Assembly: GCF_000092045.1 (NCBI RefSeq)
Contig: NC_007764.1
Span: 62,001-126,000 of the forward strand
Length of the DNA: 64,000 nucleotides
Direction of reading: 5' to 3'
From: Rhizobium etli CFN 42
GTDB taxonomy: Bacteria > Pseudomonadota > Alphaproteobacteria > Rhizobiales > Rhizobiaceae
In this document: positions 31,630 through 40,866 of the stretch, one piece after another
Position numbering within the stretch: position 1 is the first letter of the stretch
How the letters are laid out: each line of letters opens with the position of its first letter
Program-made: the position numbers and the translations under genes
The notes under the pieces: generated by a model
Database searches by the model: none
Told to the model about the DNA's origin: nothing
Seen by the model: the letters and a program-made list of their open reading frames with translations, nothing else

Positions 31630-32474
31630 TGTGCGACCAGCTGCGCGCCATAGAGATAGTTGTGGCGCTTGAGCCAGCGCCGGTAAGCGATCGATGTGAG
31701 GTCCGCCCTTGTCGGAATTTCCATGCCGGGATCGAGCGGCAGTAGGGCAGGGATCTGGTTTTCGAGGATCGAACGATCCTGCAGGAAAATCATCTGCTGA
31801 AAGTGGATGAGGTCTGTCATCGGCGTCACGTCGTCAAAGAGCGCCATCCACGGCCACACGTCACAAAGGTCTTCGGCAAGCGGCTGGACGAACAGGGTAA
31901 TGACATCCCATTCCTCCGGACGCGGAGGGCAGGTCTTGTAAAGCACCGAGCAGGTCGGGGCCGGCACGCGATACATGTATTCGGTGGTTATTCCGCCGGT
32001 TGCCGACTTTGCAGCCTGCGGCTGGTAGAACTTCACCTGCGTTGCCCAGACTTCATCCTCCTCCTCGCGGATCTCGACTTTATAATCTTCGACTTCGGTA
32101 TGCGGCTCGGCGCCGAGTATATCGGTATGGACGAAGGGAAAATGCGCGATGTCGAGGAAATTCTCGACTGCTCGCAGGGGGGAGCAGCGTACCCGCACGA
32201 CGCCGACATCGACGAAACGGCGGCCAGGCTGATCCGCTTCGGGAATGGCAAACAGCTCCTTAGCGGGGGTACCGAGAGAAGACCAGACATGACCATAGCG
32301 GACGCGGACGGGCAGGGCGCGTCCATCGCCCGATGTGACCCGCGCCGCGCCGTCAGACGTGCGTATCACCTCGATGGGCTCGCCCATCAAAGCGGTCTTG
32401 CTTCCTGCCTCGGTGAGGCCGCTGAAGAGGCTGACCGGGTACCATTCGTCGATCATCGCGCCGGCTCCTTTCAT
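31626..32474 (-). CDS. Rieske-less oxygenase catalytic subunit (mononuclear iron domain)
   Basis: The 282-residue protein matches the C-terminal catalytic part of ring-hydroxylating/vanillate-demethylase-type oxygenases. The iron facial triad motif is ENFLDIAHFPFVH (Asn105, Asp108, His111, His116), with a later acidic ligand candidate in FLQDRSILENQ (Asp233). The first hundred residues keep the edges of a Rieske fold (GEPIEVIRTSDG, then RYGHVWSSLG), but the two iron-sulfur loops with their Cys-x-His and Cys-x-x-His ligands are missing. It is coupled by ATGA to the Rieske-only gene upstream and to the GST gene downstream, so electrons probably arrive from that separate protein. A later start at MIDEW (32456) is possible. 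Confidence 0.85.
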   Translation of the reverse strand: MKGAGAMIDEWYPVSLFSGLTEAGSKTALMGEPIEVIRTSDGAARVTSGDGRALPVRVRYGHVWSSLGTPAKELFAIPEADQPGRRFVDVGVVRVRCSPLRAVENFLDIAHFPFVHTDILGAEPHTEVEDYKVEIREEEDEVWATQVKFYQPQAAKSATGGITTEYMYRVPAPTCSVLYKTCPPRPEEWDVITLFVQPLAEDLCDVWPWMALFDDVTPMTDLIHFQQMIFLQDRSILENQIPALLPLDPGMEIPTRADLTSIAYRRWLKRHNYLYGAQLVAQ

Positions 32475-33112
32475 GCCATGTCCTTCTGGCGTGTTTCCGC
32501 CCGGCGGCGCACCGCTTCGGCGATGCGAGACGCTGTAATCCGATCTGCGACGCTGCGCCCCTGTTCGACCAGGAGGTGAATGAGCGTGCAGCCGATCTGC
32601 TCCGCCGGCAGCAACCGGACCCAGGGACAATCAGCGACTCGGATCAACCCATCCGCATCAGCTTTTTCGCCGGCGGCTGCTTCGATCGCCGCTACGTCGG
32701 CATCCAGTGTCAGCGAACGTATTGGCGCAAGATTATCGAGGCGTGGCGGCGGCATTGCCGGTTCGCCGACCGCTATCCAGACGATCCCATCTGATTCCGC
32801 AACTTGCTGAACAGCCACGCGAATCGTCTCCGGCGGTACGAGATCGGGATGAGCCGGGATGCGAATGCATCCTCCCGCCGGCGAATAGCTCCAGCCGTGA
32901 TAGATACAGGAGAGCGCCTCGCCTCGCACGAAGCCATGGGACAGTCGCATTCCGCGATGCGGACAACGGTCCGACGAGGCCGATGCGCGCCCAGACTGGC
33001 TACGCCAGAGAGCGATCGCTCCTAGCGGGGTCCAGGCCGGTATAACGGTGGCCGGCGGCAGATCGGCAGAAAGGGCGACAGGCGTCCAGGAGCCGGCCGT
33101 ATCGGAAGGCAT
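32471..33112 (-). CDS. Stand-alone Rieske [2Fe-2S] protein, electron donor to the split oxygenase
   Basis: The 213-residue product contains a full Rieske cluster site: CPHRGMRLSHG (Cys50, His52) and CIYHGWSY (Cys69, His72). After about residue 110 there is no mononuclear iron domain but a 100-residue tail (LIRVADCPWVRLLPAEQIG) without recognised motif. It thus supplies exactly the part missing from the next gene, whose start overlaps its stop. It is the first gene of the eight-gene operon. No ferredoxin reductase is encoded nearby, so the reductase must come from elsewhere. The region 33113-33231 upstream probably holds the operon promoter; no operator was recognised. Confidence 0.87.
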   Translation of the reverse strand: MPSDTAGSWTPVALSADLPPATVIPAWTPLGAIALWRSQSGRASASSDRCPHRGMRLSHGFVRGEALSCIYHGWSYSPAGGCIRIPAHPDLVPPETIRVAVQQVAESDGIVWIAVGEPAMPPPRLDNLAPIRSLTLDADVAAIEAAAGEKADADGLIRVADCPWVRLLPAEQIGCTLIHLLVEQGRSVADRITASRIAEAVRRRAETRQKDMA

Positions 33113-33231
33113 GACGTTATTTCCTCAATCTTACCAGTGGGCTGGCGCCGCGAGTTAAGTGTCGGTGCAATCCCCGTTTCTGACGCTTGCATAAAAAATT
33201 CGCATTGGCAACAATGATCAAATTAAGGGCA

Positions 33232-33525
33232 TCAAGTCGGATGGCGTTCGGACTTCGGTGTAGAGATGGGATCTACAATCCTGCGCTGAATCTCGTCGAC
33301 CCAGACATCGATCGGCCCCAGCGAACACCCCATTTCCAGCATGTCGATCAGCTCGACGGGCCCTGCGACCTCGAGTTCGATCCGCTCGGCGCCGGCGTGC
33401 AAAAAATCCTGGGAAAGGCCGAGCTTGTCGGCATGGCGGCGAATCCACGGGACGAATGAGGCGGAATTGACGTCGCCAAGGATCGTGATCCGTTCGCGTA
33501 GCTCGTTCGGCCCTGATCGTGTCAT
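33232..33525 (-). CDS. Divergent acylphosphatase-like protein
   Basis: This 97-residue product aligns by eye with the acylphosphatase fold: an N-terminal strand ERITILGDV, SFVPWIRRHADKLGL, then ERIELEVAGPVELIDML and LGPIDVWVDEI. The catalytic P-loop of real acylphosphatases (GxVQGVGFR) is replaced by GDVNSASFV, so the essential arginine and glycines are absent and activity is unlikely. The start at 33525 follows a GAGAG-rich stretch; an alternative start at 33558 adds 11 residues. It is separate from the catabolic operon (119 bases) and next to an IS30 relic. Confidence 0.6.
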   Translation of the reverse strand: MTRSGPNELRERITILGDVNSASFVPWIRRHADKLGLSQDFLHAGAERIELEVAGPVELIDMLEMGCSLGPIDVWVDEIQRRIVDPISTPKSERHPT

Positions 33526-33611
33526 GGAATTCTCTCGGTCGACCTGCGATGACAGCATAGCGCTTCGTCGTCTTTGTGAAAGGGGCCATAAGCGGGAGTT
33601 CCTGGATAGTT

Positions 33612-33725
33612 CGAGCGATCACGGCTGAGGGTGCGTGCAATCTCTGCCTGGCTGATCTTCTTGGCATGCATCTGCGCTATCACTCGGCGTTCGTCCAAAC
33701 TCAATTGCACGAAAGAGCGGGCCAT
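33612..33725 (-). mobile_element. IS30-family transposase N-terminal fragment
   Basis: A 38-codon remnant beginning MARSFVQLSLDERR and reading ISQAEIARTLSRDRS matches the N-terminal helix-turn-helix of IS30-type transposases. The frame then runs into unrelated sequence that is not transposase, so the rest of the element is deleted. It lies between the acylphosphatase-like gene and the kinase gene, and marks one end of the gap after the split-oxygenase operon. Confidence 0.62.
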
Positions 33726-34239
33726 TCCTGTATCGCCCGTGGCGCGATCCGATAGCCTCCAATGGGATCCGGGCGCATTTAATGCTAGCGACTGGGTATC
33801 GGCACGGAGAAGGGCGACCGACATCCGGCATAATTGGTCCGGTTTAGGAAACCGGGCGAAAGGGCTAAACAAGTATACTTCGGCATAATAGCGAGGGTGT
33901 TCCAGGCAGAGTTAATGTTGCAACGGCCCTAAAACAAACGCCCTCCCATCACGGGCCGACTTGCCGCGCCGGCGTTTTGCTTGACCGCAAGACCTTCACC
34001 CCTGCCGGCGCGGCGCCTCTTATAGCATGAAACGCATTGCCGCAGCTTTGCTCTTAGCGGAACTGCCTTAAACAACATGCACTGGGACGTGAGTCGGGAA
34101 GATCAGCAGAGATGCGACCGCCACAATAATCCTAAGCATAGGCTCGTTGACATGAGAGGAAAGTCGGTGAAGCTTGATTGGATCTGCGATGCCTGCACCC
34201 CCGATGGTATGCGGGCGGCATCGAAGCGAGCGGTGTGCC
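33726..34239. other. Intergenic stretch without a gene
   Basis: This 514-base gap lies between the IS30 fragment and the large kinase gene. A segment around 33907-33926 (GGCAGAGTTAATGTTGCAAC) has the look of an IS30-type terminal sequence and may be the outer end of the deleted element. The remaining sequence shows short unrelated frames only. The promoter of the kinase gene must lie in its right half, but no clear site is visible. Confidence 0.4.
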
Positions 34240-37200
34240 ATGGACGACACGGTCAAAGATGCGCAGAAGACCAGGAGGAACATGTTCGGACGGAAGCGCG
34301 CTCTCGCTTCCATCGGCCAGCAGACATCGACTGACCTTCGGTACCACGAGCCACAATCCTCCTGGACTGACGGCGATCGCATCTTTACTCGGGAGCTGAT
34401 CAGGAGCGGCAACGGCGCATCAAAAGCCGTTCTGACGGTGCGGCTTGCAGCCGAACATCCCAGTCGAACCAGCCTCGACAGACTGGCCCACGAATATCAC
34501 CTGAAAGACGAACTCGACCGGGAGTGGGCAGCCAAACCGCTGGATTTCACAACGGAAAATGGTCGTATCGTGCTCGTGCTCGAAGATTGCGGCGGCGTGC
34601 CCCTCCCGCAGCTGATGGGAAGGCACAGCCATGGCATGGCCGACGAACTCACTGTCTTTTTGCGTCTTGCCAAGGGCATTGCGGCGGCCGTCGGCAAGGC
34701 TCACGGATGCGGCCTCATTCACAGGGACATCAAGCCGGCGAATATACTGGCGGACGAGGCGGAAGGGCGGGTCCGTCTCACGGGCTTCGGAGTGGCGTCG
34801 CATCTTTCTCGTGAGCGCCAGGCCGCCGAGCCCCCTGAGGTCATTGCTGGCAGCCTCGCATACATGGCGCCCGAACAGACCGGCCGCATGAACCGATCGG
34901 TGGACTCGCGTAGTGACCTCTACGCCGTCGGCATCACGCTCTACGAAATGATCACCGGCCAGTTGCCGTTCACTGCTTCGGATCCGATGGAATGGGTGCA
35001 CTGCCACGTTGCCAGGCGACCGGTGCCGCCGTCCGACCGTGTGAAAGAGCTACCAGGCGTTATCTCGGCAATCGTGATGAAGCTGCTCGCCAAGAACGCA
35101 GAGGAACGCTACCAGACGGCCGCCGGGCTAGAGGCGGATCTGCGACGTGCCCTCGTCCAGAGCGAGAAGAATGGGCGGATCGCAGAATTTCCGCTCGGGA
35201 CACGCGATGTGCCGGACAGACTGGTGATTCCCGAGCGGCCCTACGGTCGCGAACGCGAGATCGCCGCGCTAACCTCCGCATTCGACCGTGTCGTCGCGGG
35301 CGCTGGGCCGACGCTGGTGCTAGTTTCGGGTCATGCCGGCGTGGGCAAATCCATGGTCGTGAATGAGCTCCACCGCGCGCTCGTGCCGCCGCGTGGGCTG
35401 TTTGCCTCCGGCAAATTCGACCAGAACCAGCGTCACATTCCTTATGCCAGCGTAGCGCAGGCCCTGCAAGGCCTCGTCAGAGTGCTGCTGGGCAAGAGTG
35501 AAGCGGAACTCGCGCCCTGGCGCGCTGCTTTAACCGAGGAACTGGGCGCGAGCGGTCGGCTGCTGGTAACGCTTATTCCGGAACTTGAATCTGTCATCGG
35601 CCGGTTTCCGGCGGTGGCGGATCTGCCGCCTCAGGACGCCAAACGCCGCTTCCAATTGAACATCAGGCGCCTTCTGCGAGTGTTTGCCACAGCAGAACAT
35701 CCGCTCACGCTGTTTCTAGACGATCTCCAATGGTTGGACGCAGCAACGCTCGATCTGCTTGAAGATTTGTGCACCCAGCAGGATATGCGTCACCTGCTGC
35801 TCATTGGCGCCTATCGCGACAACGAAGTATCGCCCACCCATCCGCTGATCCGCCGGCTGATAGCGATCCGGGAGGCCGGTGGCCAAGTGCATGAAATCGT
35901 GCTGACGCCGCTTAGGCTGGAAGATCTGACCCGGATGCTGGCTGACGCACTTCATTGCGGAAGCAACCGTGTCCAGCCGCTTGCGCGACTAGTGCACAAG
36001 AAGAGCGGAGGCAATCCCTTCTTCGCGCTCCAGTTCCTGAGCGCGCTGCCGGACGAAGGCCTGCTCGAATTCAATGGCGAACAGACGCACTGGGATTGGG
36101 ATCTCGATCGCATAGGAGCCAAAGGCTATACCGATAACGTCGTGGATCTTATGCTAAGCAAGCTGCGGCGCCTGCCCGATACCACGCAGGCTGCCCTGAA
36201 CATGCTAGCGTGTCTCGGCAATCATGCCGCGGTTGATACTCTGGCTCTGATCAGGAGCGAAAATCACGACGCGGTTCATGCAGACTTTTTGGCCGCGGCG
36301 CGGGCCGGACTCGTGCTGCTTGAAGAGGGGTCATCATACCGCTTCCTGCATGATCGTGTTCAGGAGGCCGCGTATGGGCTGATCCCTGAAGATGAGCGGG
36401 CGGCAGCGCATCTTTCCATCGGCCGCCTCCTGCTGATGCATACGCCGCCGCAGGCGCTCGAGGAGAATATTTTCGAGATTGTCGGCCAACTCAACTGCGG
36501 CGGCGCGCTCATCGCGCCCGGTGAAGAGCGCGAGCGTCTCGCGGACTTGAACCTGCTTGCCACGCGCCGCGCTAGGGCGTCGGCTGCATACGACTCCGCG
36601 CTGGCCTATGCCGGCACGGGTGCGGCTTACTTGCCGGACGATGCCTGGGAGCGCCGATACGAACTCGCTTTTGGCCTCGAACTCCACAGGGCCGAATGCG
36701 AATTCTTGACCGGAGCACCGGCGGAGGCGCAGGCCCGCCTCGCAGAATTGGCAAGCCGAGCCACCAGCCTCGCCGATCTGGCCCGCGTCACGCGCCTGCG
36801 CGTCGACCTTTTCATGAGCCTGGGTCGGAGCGATCAGGCTATCATATTCGGCCTCGACTATCTGCACCGGGTCGGCATTTCGTGGTCGTCCCACCCGACC
36901 AGGAGCCAGGTCCGCCAGGAATACGCACGGCTTTGGCGACAACTCGGGGGCCGCCCTATCGAAGCGCTGCTTAACTCGCCCCCAATGGCGGACCCTGTCG
37001 CGCTCGCGACCATGGACGTTCTGACTTCACTTGTTACTCCGGCCCTGTTTACCAACGAGAATCTGCGCTGCCTCGTTATCGGGAGAATGGGCAACCTCAG
37101 CCTCAAGCACGGCAACAGCGACACATCGCCTTACGCCTTCACTGCTGTGGGCACGGTGCTCGGGCCCTATTTTGGCAACTATGAAGCCGGTTTTCGGTTC

Positions 37201-40188
37201 GGCCTGCTCGGACTGGACCTGACGGAACAGCCTGGAATGGAACGCCTGAAGGCACGGGTCTACCTCGCCTTCGGCAACCTTGCAAAATCATCGTCGCGTC
37301 ATGTCCGCACCGGCCGTGCGCTTGCGCAGCGCGTATTCGAAACGGCACAGCAGGTCGGCGATCTCACCTACGCCGTCTTAAGCCGGAATAACCTTGTGAC
37401 TTACCTTCTGGCCGCTGGCGAGCCCCTCTCGCAGGTTCAGCGCGATGCGGAAGCCGGCCTGGATTTCGCGCGTCAGGCCGGCTTCGGAGTCGCCGTCGGT
37501 TTCATCAGCGGGCAGCTCCAACTCATCCGAACGCTTCGCGGGCTGACGCCAATCTTCGGATGCTTCAACGATGAAGGGTTCGACGAGCAGCAATTCGAAC
37601 TTAAGACCGACGGCAAGCCGGGCAGTTGCTTGTATTGGATCCGCAAGCTACAGGCATGCGTATTTGCCGGCGATACCCTCACAGCACTTTCGGCAGCGGC
37701 GAAAGCAGAAAGCCTCCTCTGGATGACGCCCGCTATTTTCGAGCGGGCGGAATATCACTTCTACACCGGCCTTTCATTGGCCTCTGCTTTGCAGGGATCG
37801 ACTACTGAAACAGCTCTTTATGGCAAGGCCATACGCGCTCACCGCCGGAAGCTCGACACTTGGGCCGCGCACTGCCCGGAGAATTTCGCAAGCCGCGCAA
37901 AATTGCTTGGCGCAGAGATCGCCCGCTTGGGAAGCCGTGAGTTGCATGCCGAGCGCCTCTATGAACAGGCGATCCAGTTGGCGCATGAGCACGCGCTCCC
38001 ACACGATGAAGCGATCGCGTATGAACGCGCTTCCGCCTTTTACCGGGCGCGCGGCTTCGATCAGATTGCTCGCCTCTATCTTCAAAACGCCCGTCGCTGT
38101 TATCTCAGTTGGGGAGCCGACGGCAAGGTGCGGCAGCTCGAAGAAGCCTATCCCCAACTGCGGGATGGACAATTGGCACCGGCTGCAACAAGCACGATCG
38201 AAGCGCCGATCGAGCATCTCGACCTCGCCACCGTCATCAAGGTGTCGCAAGCAGTTTCCAGCGAAATCGTCGTCGAGAAGCTGATCGATACGGTGCTGCG
38301 AATGGCCGTCGAGCAGGCGGGAGCCGAACGTGGCCTTCTGATCCTGTCGCGTGGCGGCGAACCGCGGATTGCCGCTGAGGCGACGATCCGCGGCGAAGCG
38401 ATCCTCATAGAGTTGCGTAATGAGGCCATCACCGGCGTGATGCCGGAATCAGTTCTCAATTACGTCCTGCGTATGCGGGAAATCGTCAGCCTCGACAATG
38501 TGTCGGCTGAAAACGCCTTTGCGGCCGATCCCTATATCCGCCATCGCGCAGCCAGATCCATTCTCTGTTTGCCGCTGATCAATCACGCGAAGCTGATCGG
38601 TGCGCTGTATCTGGAAAACACTCTGGCGGGCCGGGTCTTCGCGCCGGGGCGCATTCCGGTGTTGAAGCTGATCGCCTCGCAAGCCGCCAGCACGCTCGAA
38701 ATCACTGGACTTTACCGCGACTTGGCAGAACGTGAAGCGCGAATAGGCCGGCTTGTCGAAGCGAACATCATCGGAATTTTTATCCGAGATATCGGAGGTC
38801 GGATTATCGAGGCCAACGAGGCGTTCCTGCAAATGGTGGGCTACAGCCGTGACGAACTCTTGGCGGGTCAGTTGCTCGATAAAGAGCTGACACCGCCGGA
38901 GTGGCGCGAGCGTGACGCCAAAGCCGAGGCCGAGCTGAGAGTGACCGGCAGCGTCCGCCCCTTTGAAAAGGTGTACCAGCGAAAGGATGGCGGTCACGTA
39001 CCCGTGATGATCGGTGAGGCAAGTTTCGAGGGGGCCGGGAGCCAGGCGGTGGCCTTCGTGCTCGACCTGTCCGAGAGCAAGCGAGCAGAGGAGAGGCTGC
39101 GAGCAAGCGAAACTCGTTTTCGGACCTTCGTCGACCATGCCACCGATGCCTTTTTTCTCCATACCGACGATCTGACCGTCATAGACGTCAACCGCCAAGC
39201 CTGTGAAAGCCTCGGTTACAGCCGGGAAGAATTGATTGGTATGCACCCGCGCGACTTTGACGGAGCTATCGACGAAAAGTCGCTAGCGACATTGGTGGAT
39301 CGCGTCGACGCAGGACAGCCAATGACTTTCGAAACGCTCCACCGACGTAAGGACGGAACAACGTTTCCGGTCGAGGTTCGCGTCGGTAAATTCCGACAGG
39401 AAGAGCAATGGTTTCGTCTTTCGCTGGCGCGTGACATCACCGACCGCAGGCAAGCCGAGGATGCTATTCAGCTTGCGCGAGCAGAACTTGCCCATGTAAG
39501 CAGGCTGACCACTATGGGAGAACTTGTAGCCTCCATCGCCCACGAGGTCAGACAGCCGCTCACCGGGCTAGTCAGCAGCGGCAATGCCTGCCTTCGCTAT
39601 CTCGACGCGGATCCCCGTGACATCGTCTCCGCCCGTCGCGCCATCGAGCGCATGATCAGCGACGCTTTTCGAGCCTCCGAGGTCATCGACCGGATTCGGG
39701 CAATGGCGAAGAAATCACCCGAACGCAGGGACCGGCTGAATATCAACGATATCGTGTCCGAGACGATTGCGCTGGTGTCCACGGACCTCGAGCGCAGTGC
39801 GGTGTCGCTTCGTACAAACCTCTCCGACGGCTTGCCCCCGATCGTAGGGGACCAAGTGCAAATCCAGCAGGTGATCCTGAACCTTATCATGAACGCCAAC
39901 GACGCGATGGCGGCGACGCCAAAAGGAGCGCGCGAACTCGTCGTAAGCACTGAAAAGGCAGCACCCAATGCCGTTTTGGTGGCAGTCCGCGATAGAGGCC
40001 CTATCCTCGACCTGGCGAAGATCGGCGATATATTCGAGGCGTTCTTCAGTACCAAACCTAAGGGTATGGGCATGGGTCTGACGATCAGTCGCTCGATCAT
40101 AGAGGCTCACAAAGGCCGACTCTGGGCCATGCCAAACGCGCCCCACGGTGCCATTTTTCAGTTTACATTACCAACCGAGGAGAAATAA
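34240..40188 (+). CDS. Trifunctional pseudokinase / AAA ATPase / GAF-PAS histidine kinase
   Basis: This giant protein of about 1,982 residues combines several modules. An N-terminal Ser/Thr-kinase-like domain (about 30-310) has HRDIKPANIL (161) but GFG (182-184) instead of DFG and no clear ATP-anchoring lysine. An AAA/STAND ATPase follows with Walker A GHAGVGKS (364-371) and Walker B LFLDDLQWLD, then a long helical region (about 650-1310). After that come a GAF domain (about 1325-1490), two PAS domains (about 1505-1740) and a HisKA/HATPase module with the phospho-acceptor in ASIAHEVRQPL (His1768), ILNLIMNANDAM and GMGMGLTIS. The N-terminal start is uncertain; 34240 is the first ATG leading into conserved sequence. 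It is 51 bases before a response regulator gene, its likely partner. Confidence 0.9.
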   Translation: MDDTVKDAQKTRRNMFGRKRALASIGQQTSTDLRYHEPQSSWTDGDRIFTRELIRSGNGASKAVLTVRLAAEHPSRTSLDRLAHEYHLKDELDREWAAKPLDFTTENGRIVLVLEDCGGVPLPQLMGRHSHGMADELTVFLRLAKGIAAAVGKAHGCGLIHRDIKPANILADEAEGRVRLTGFGVASHLSRERQAAEPPEVIAGSLAYMAPEQTGRMNRSVDSRSDLYAVGITLYEMITGQLPFTASDPMEWVHCHVARRPVPPSDRVKELPGVISAIVMKLLAKNAEERYQTAAGLEADLRRALVQSEKNGRIAEFPLGTRDVPDRLVIPERPYGREREIAALTSAFDRVVAGAGPTLVLVSGHAGVGKSMVVNELHRALVPPRGLFASGKFDQNQRHIPYASVAQALQGLVRVLLGKSEAELAPWRAALTEELGASGRLLVTLIPELESVIGRFPAVADLPPQDAKRRFQLNIRRLLRVFATAEHPLTLFLDDLQWLDAATLDLLEDLCTQQDMRHLLLIGAYRDNEVSPTHPLIRRLIAIREAGGQVHEIVLTPLRLEDLTRMLADALHCGSNRVQPLARLVHKKSGGNPFFALQFLSALPDEGLLEFNGEQTHWDWDLDRIGAKGYTDNVVDLMLSKLRRLPDTTQAALNMLACLGNHAAVDTLALIRSENHDAVHADFLAAARAGLVLLEEGSSYRFLHDRVQEAAYGLIPEDERAAAHLSIGRLLLMHTPPQALEENIFEIVGQLNCGGALIAPGEERERLADLNLLATRRARASAAYDSALAYAGTGAAYLPDDAWERRYELAFGLELHRAECEFLTGAPAEAQARLAELASRATSLADLARVTRLRVDLFMSLGRSDQAIIFGLDYLHRVGISWSSHPTRSQVRQEYARLWRQLGGRPIEALLNSPPMADPVALATMDVLTSLVTPALFTNENLRCLVIGRMGNLSLKHGNSDTSPYAFTAVGTVLGPYFGNYEAGFRFGLLGLDLTEQPGMERLKARVYLAFGNLAKSSSRHVRTGRALAQRVFETAQQVGDLTYAVLSRNNLVTYLLAAGEPLSQVQRDAEAGLDFARQAGFGVAVGFISGQLQLIRTLRGLTPIFGCFNDEGFDEQQFELKTDGKPGSCLYWIRKLQACVFAGDTLTALSAAAKAESLLWMTPAIFERAEYHFYTGLSLASALQGSTTETALYGKAIRAHRRKLDTWAAHCPENFASRAKLLGAEIARLGSRELHAERLYEQAIQLAHEHALPHDEAIAYERASAFYRARGFDQIARLYLQNARRCYLSWGADGKVRQLEEAYPQLRDGQLAPAATSTIEAPIEHLDLATVIKVSQAVSSEIVVEKLIDTVLRMAVEQAGAERGLLILSRGGEPRIAAEATIRGEAILIELRNEAITGVMPESVLNYVLRMREIVSLDNVSAENAFAADPYIRHRAARSILCLPLINHAKLIGALYLENTLAGRVFAPGRIPVLKLIASQAASTLEITGLYRDLAEREARIGRLVEANIIGIFIRDIGGRIIEANEAFLQMVGYSRDELLAGQLLDKELTPPEWRERDAKAEAELRVTGSVRPFEKVYQRKDGGHVPVMIGEASFEGAGSQAVAFVLDLSESKRAEERLRASETRFRTFVDHATDAFFLHTDDLTVIDVNRQACESLGYSREELIGMHPRDFDGAIDEKSLATLVDRVDAGQPMTFETLHRRKDGTTFPVEVRVGKFRQEEQWFRLSLARDITDRRQAEDAIQLARAELAHVSRLTTMGELVASIAHEVRQPLTGLVSSGNACLRYLDADPRDIVSARRAIERMISDAFRASEVIDRIRAMAKKSPERRDRLNINDIVSETIALVSTDLERSAVSLRTNLSDGLPPIVGDQVQIQQVILNLIMNANDAMAATPKGARELVVSTEKAAPNAVLVAVRDRGPILDLAKIGDIFEAFFSTKPKGMGMGLTISRSIIEAHKGRLWAMPNAPHGAIFQFTLPTEEK

Positions 40189-40239
40189 TGGATCCATGTC
40201 CGGGGCGCCGCCTGACCGGCGCAAAACTTGGGGACATGG

Positions 40240-40866
40240 ATGAAGGAGATTGTCTACATCATTGATGATGACGCATCTGTCCGCGAAGGCCTCGGCGATC
40301 TCCTGCGCTCGGTTGGACTTGAGGTACTGACATTCGCTTCCAGCCAGGAGTTTTTGGATAGCAAGCGCCCTGAGGTTCCGGGCTGCATCATTCTCGATGT
40401 AAGGCTGCCGGGGCGGAGCGGCCTGGAATTTCAGAGCATGCTCACTTCCCTTGGAATTGAGCTTCCAGTCATTTTTATCAGTGCCCACAGCGACATTCCG
40501 ATCTCTGTACGGGCGATGAAAGCCGGCGCTATCGAATTTCTGACGAAGCCGCTGCGCGAGCAGGAATTGCTCGATGCCGCCTATGCCGGAATCGAGCGCG
40601 ATTGCGCTCGGAGGCAGGAAGTCGCGCTCATTGCCGAGCTTCGGTCCCGCTATGATTCCTTGACGCCGCGCGAGCGCGAGATCATGAACCTGGTGGTCGC
40701 GGGCAGCGTCAACAAGCAAATCGCCGCTCATGTGGGCCTGAGCGAGGTGACCGTCAAGGTTCATCGCGGCCACGTCATGCAGAAGATGCAGGCGAGATCT
40801 CTCGTTGACCTGGTCCGGATGGCGGACAGCCTCGGATTGACGACGAAGCCGGCGTGGGTCAGGTAG
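40240..40866 (+). CDS. Response regulator with LuxR-type output (FixJ/TodT-like)
   Basis: The 208-residue protein has a receiver domain (IIDDDASVREGL; phospho-acceptor Asp53 in ILDVRLPGRSG; the Lys in FLTKPLRE) and a LuxR-type helix-turn-helix (LTPREREIMNLVVAG; LSEVTVKVHRGHVMQKM). It follows the giant histidine kinase on the same strand and should receive its phosphate. The start is set at the ATG 40240; the only in-frame earlier starts are TTG codons. Targets are unknown. Confidence 0.93.
   Translation: MKEIVYIIDDDASVREGLGDLLRSVGLEVLTFASSQEFLDSKRPEVPGCIILDVRLPGRSGLEFQSMLTSLGIELPVIFISAHSDIPISVRAMKAGAIEFLTKPLREQELLDAAYAGIERDCARRQEVALIAELRSRYDSLTPREREIMNLVVAGSVNKQIAAHVGLSEVTVKVHRGHVMQKMQARSLVDLVRMADSLGLTTKPAWVR

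Noticed and set aside
34174..34239. Upstream extension of the giant kinase gene
   Set aside because: The extra 22 codons start without a ribosome site and have no similarity to the kinase domain.
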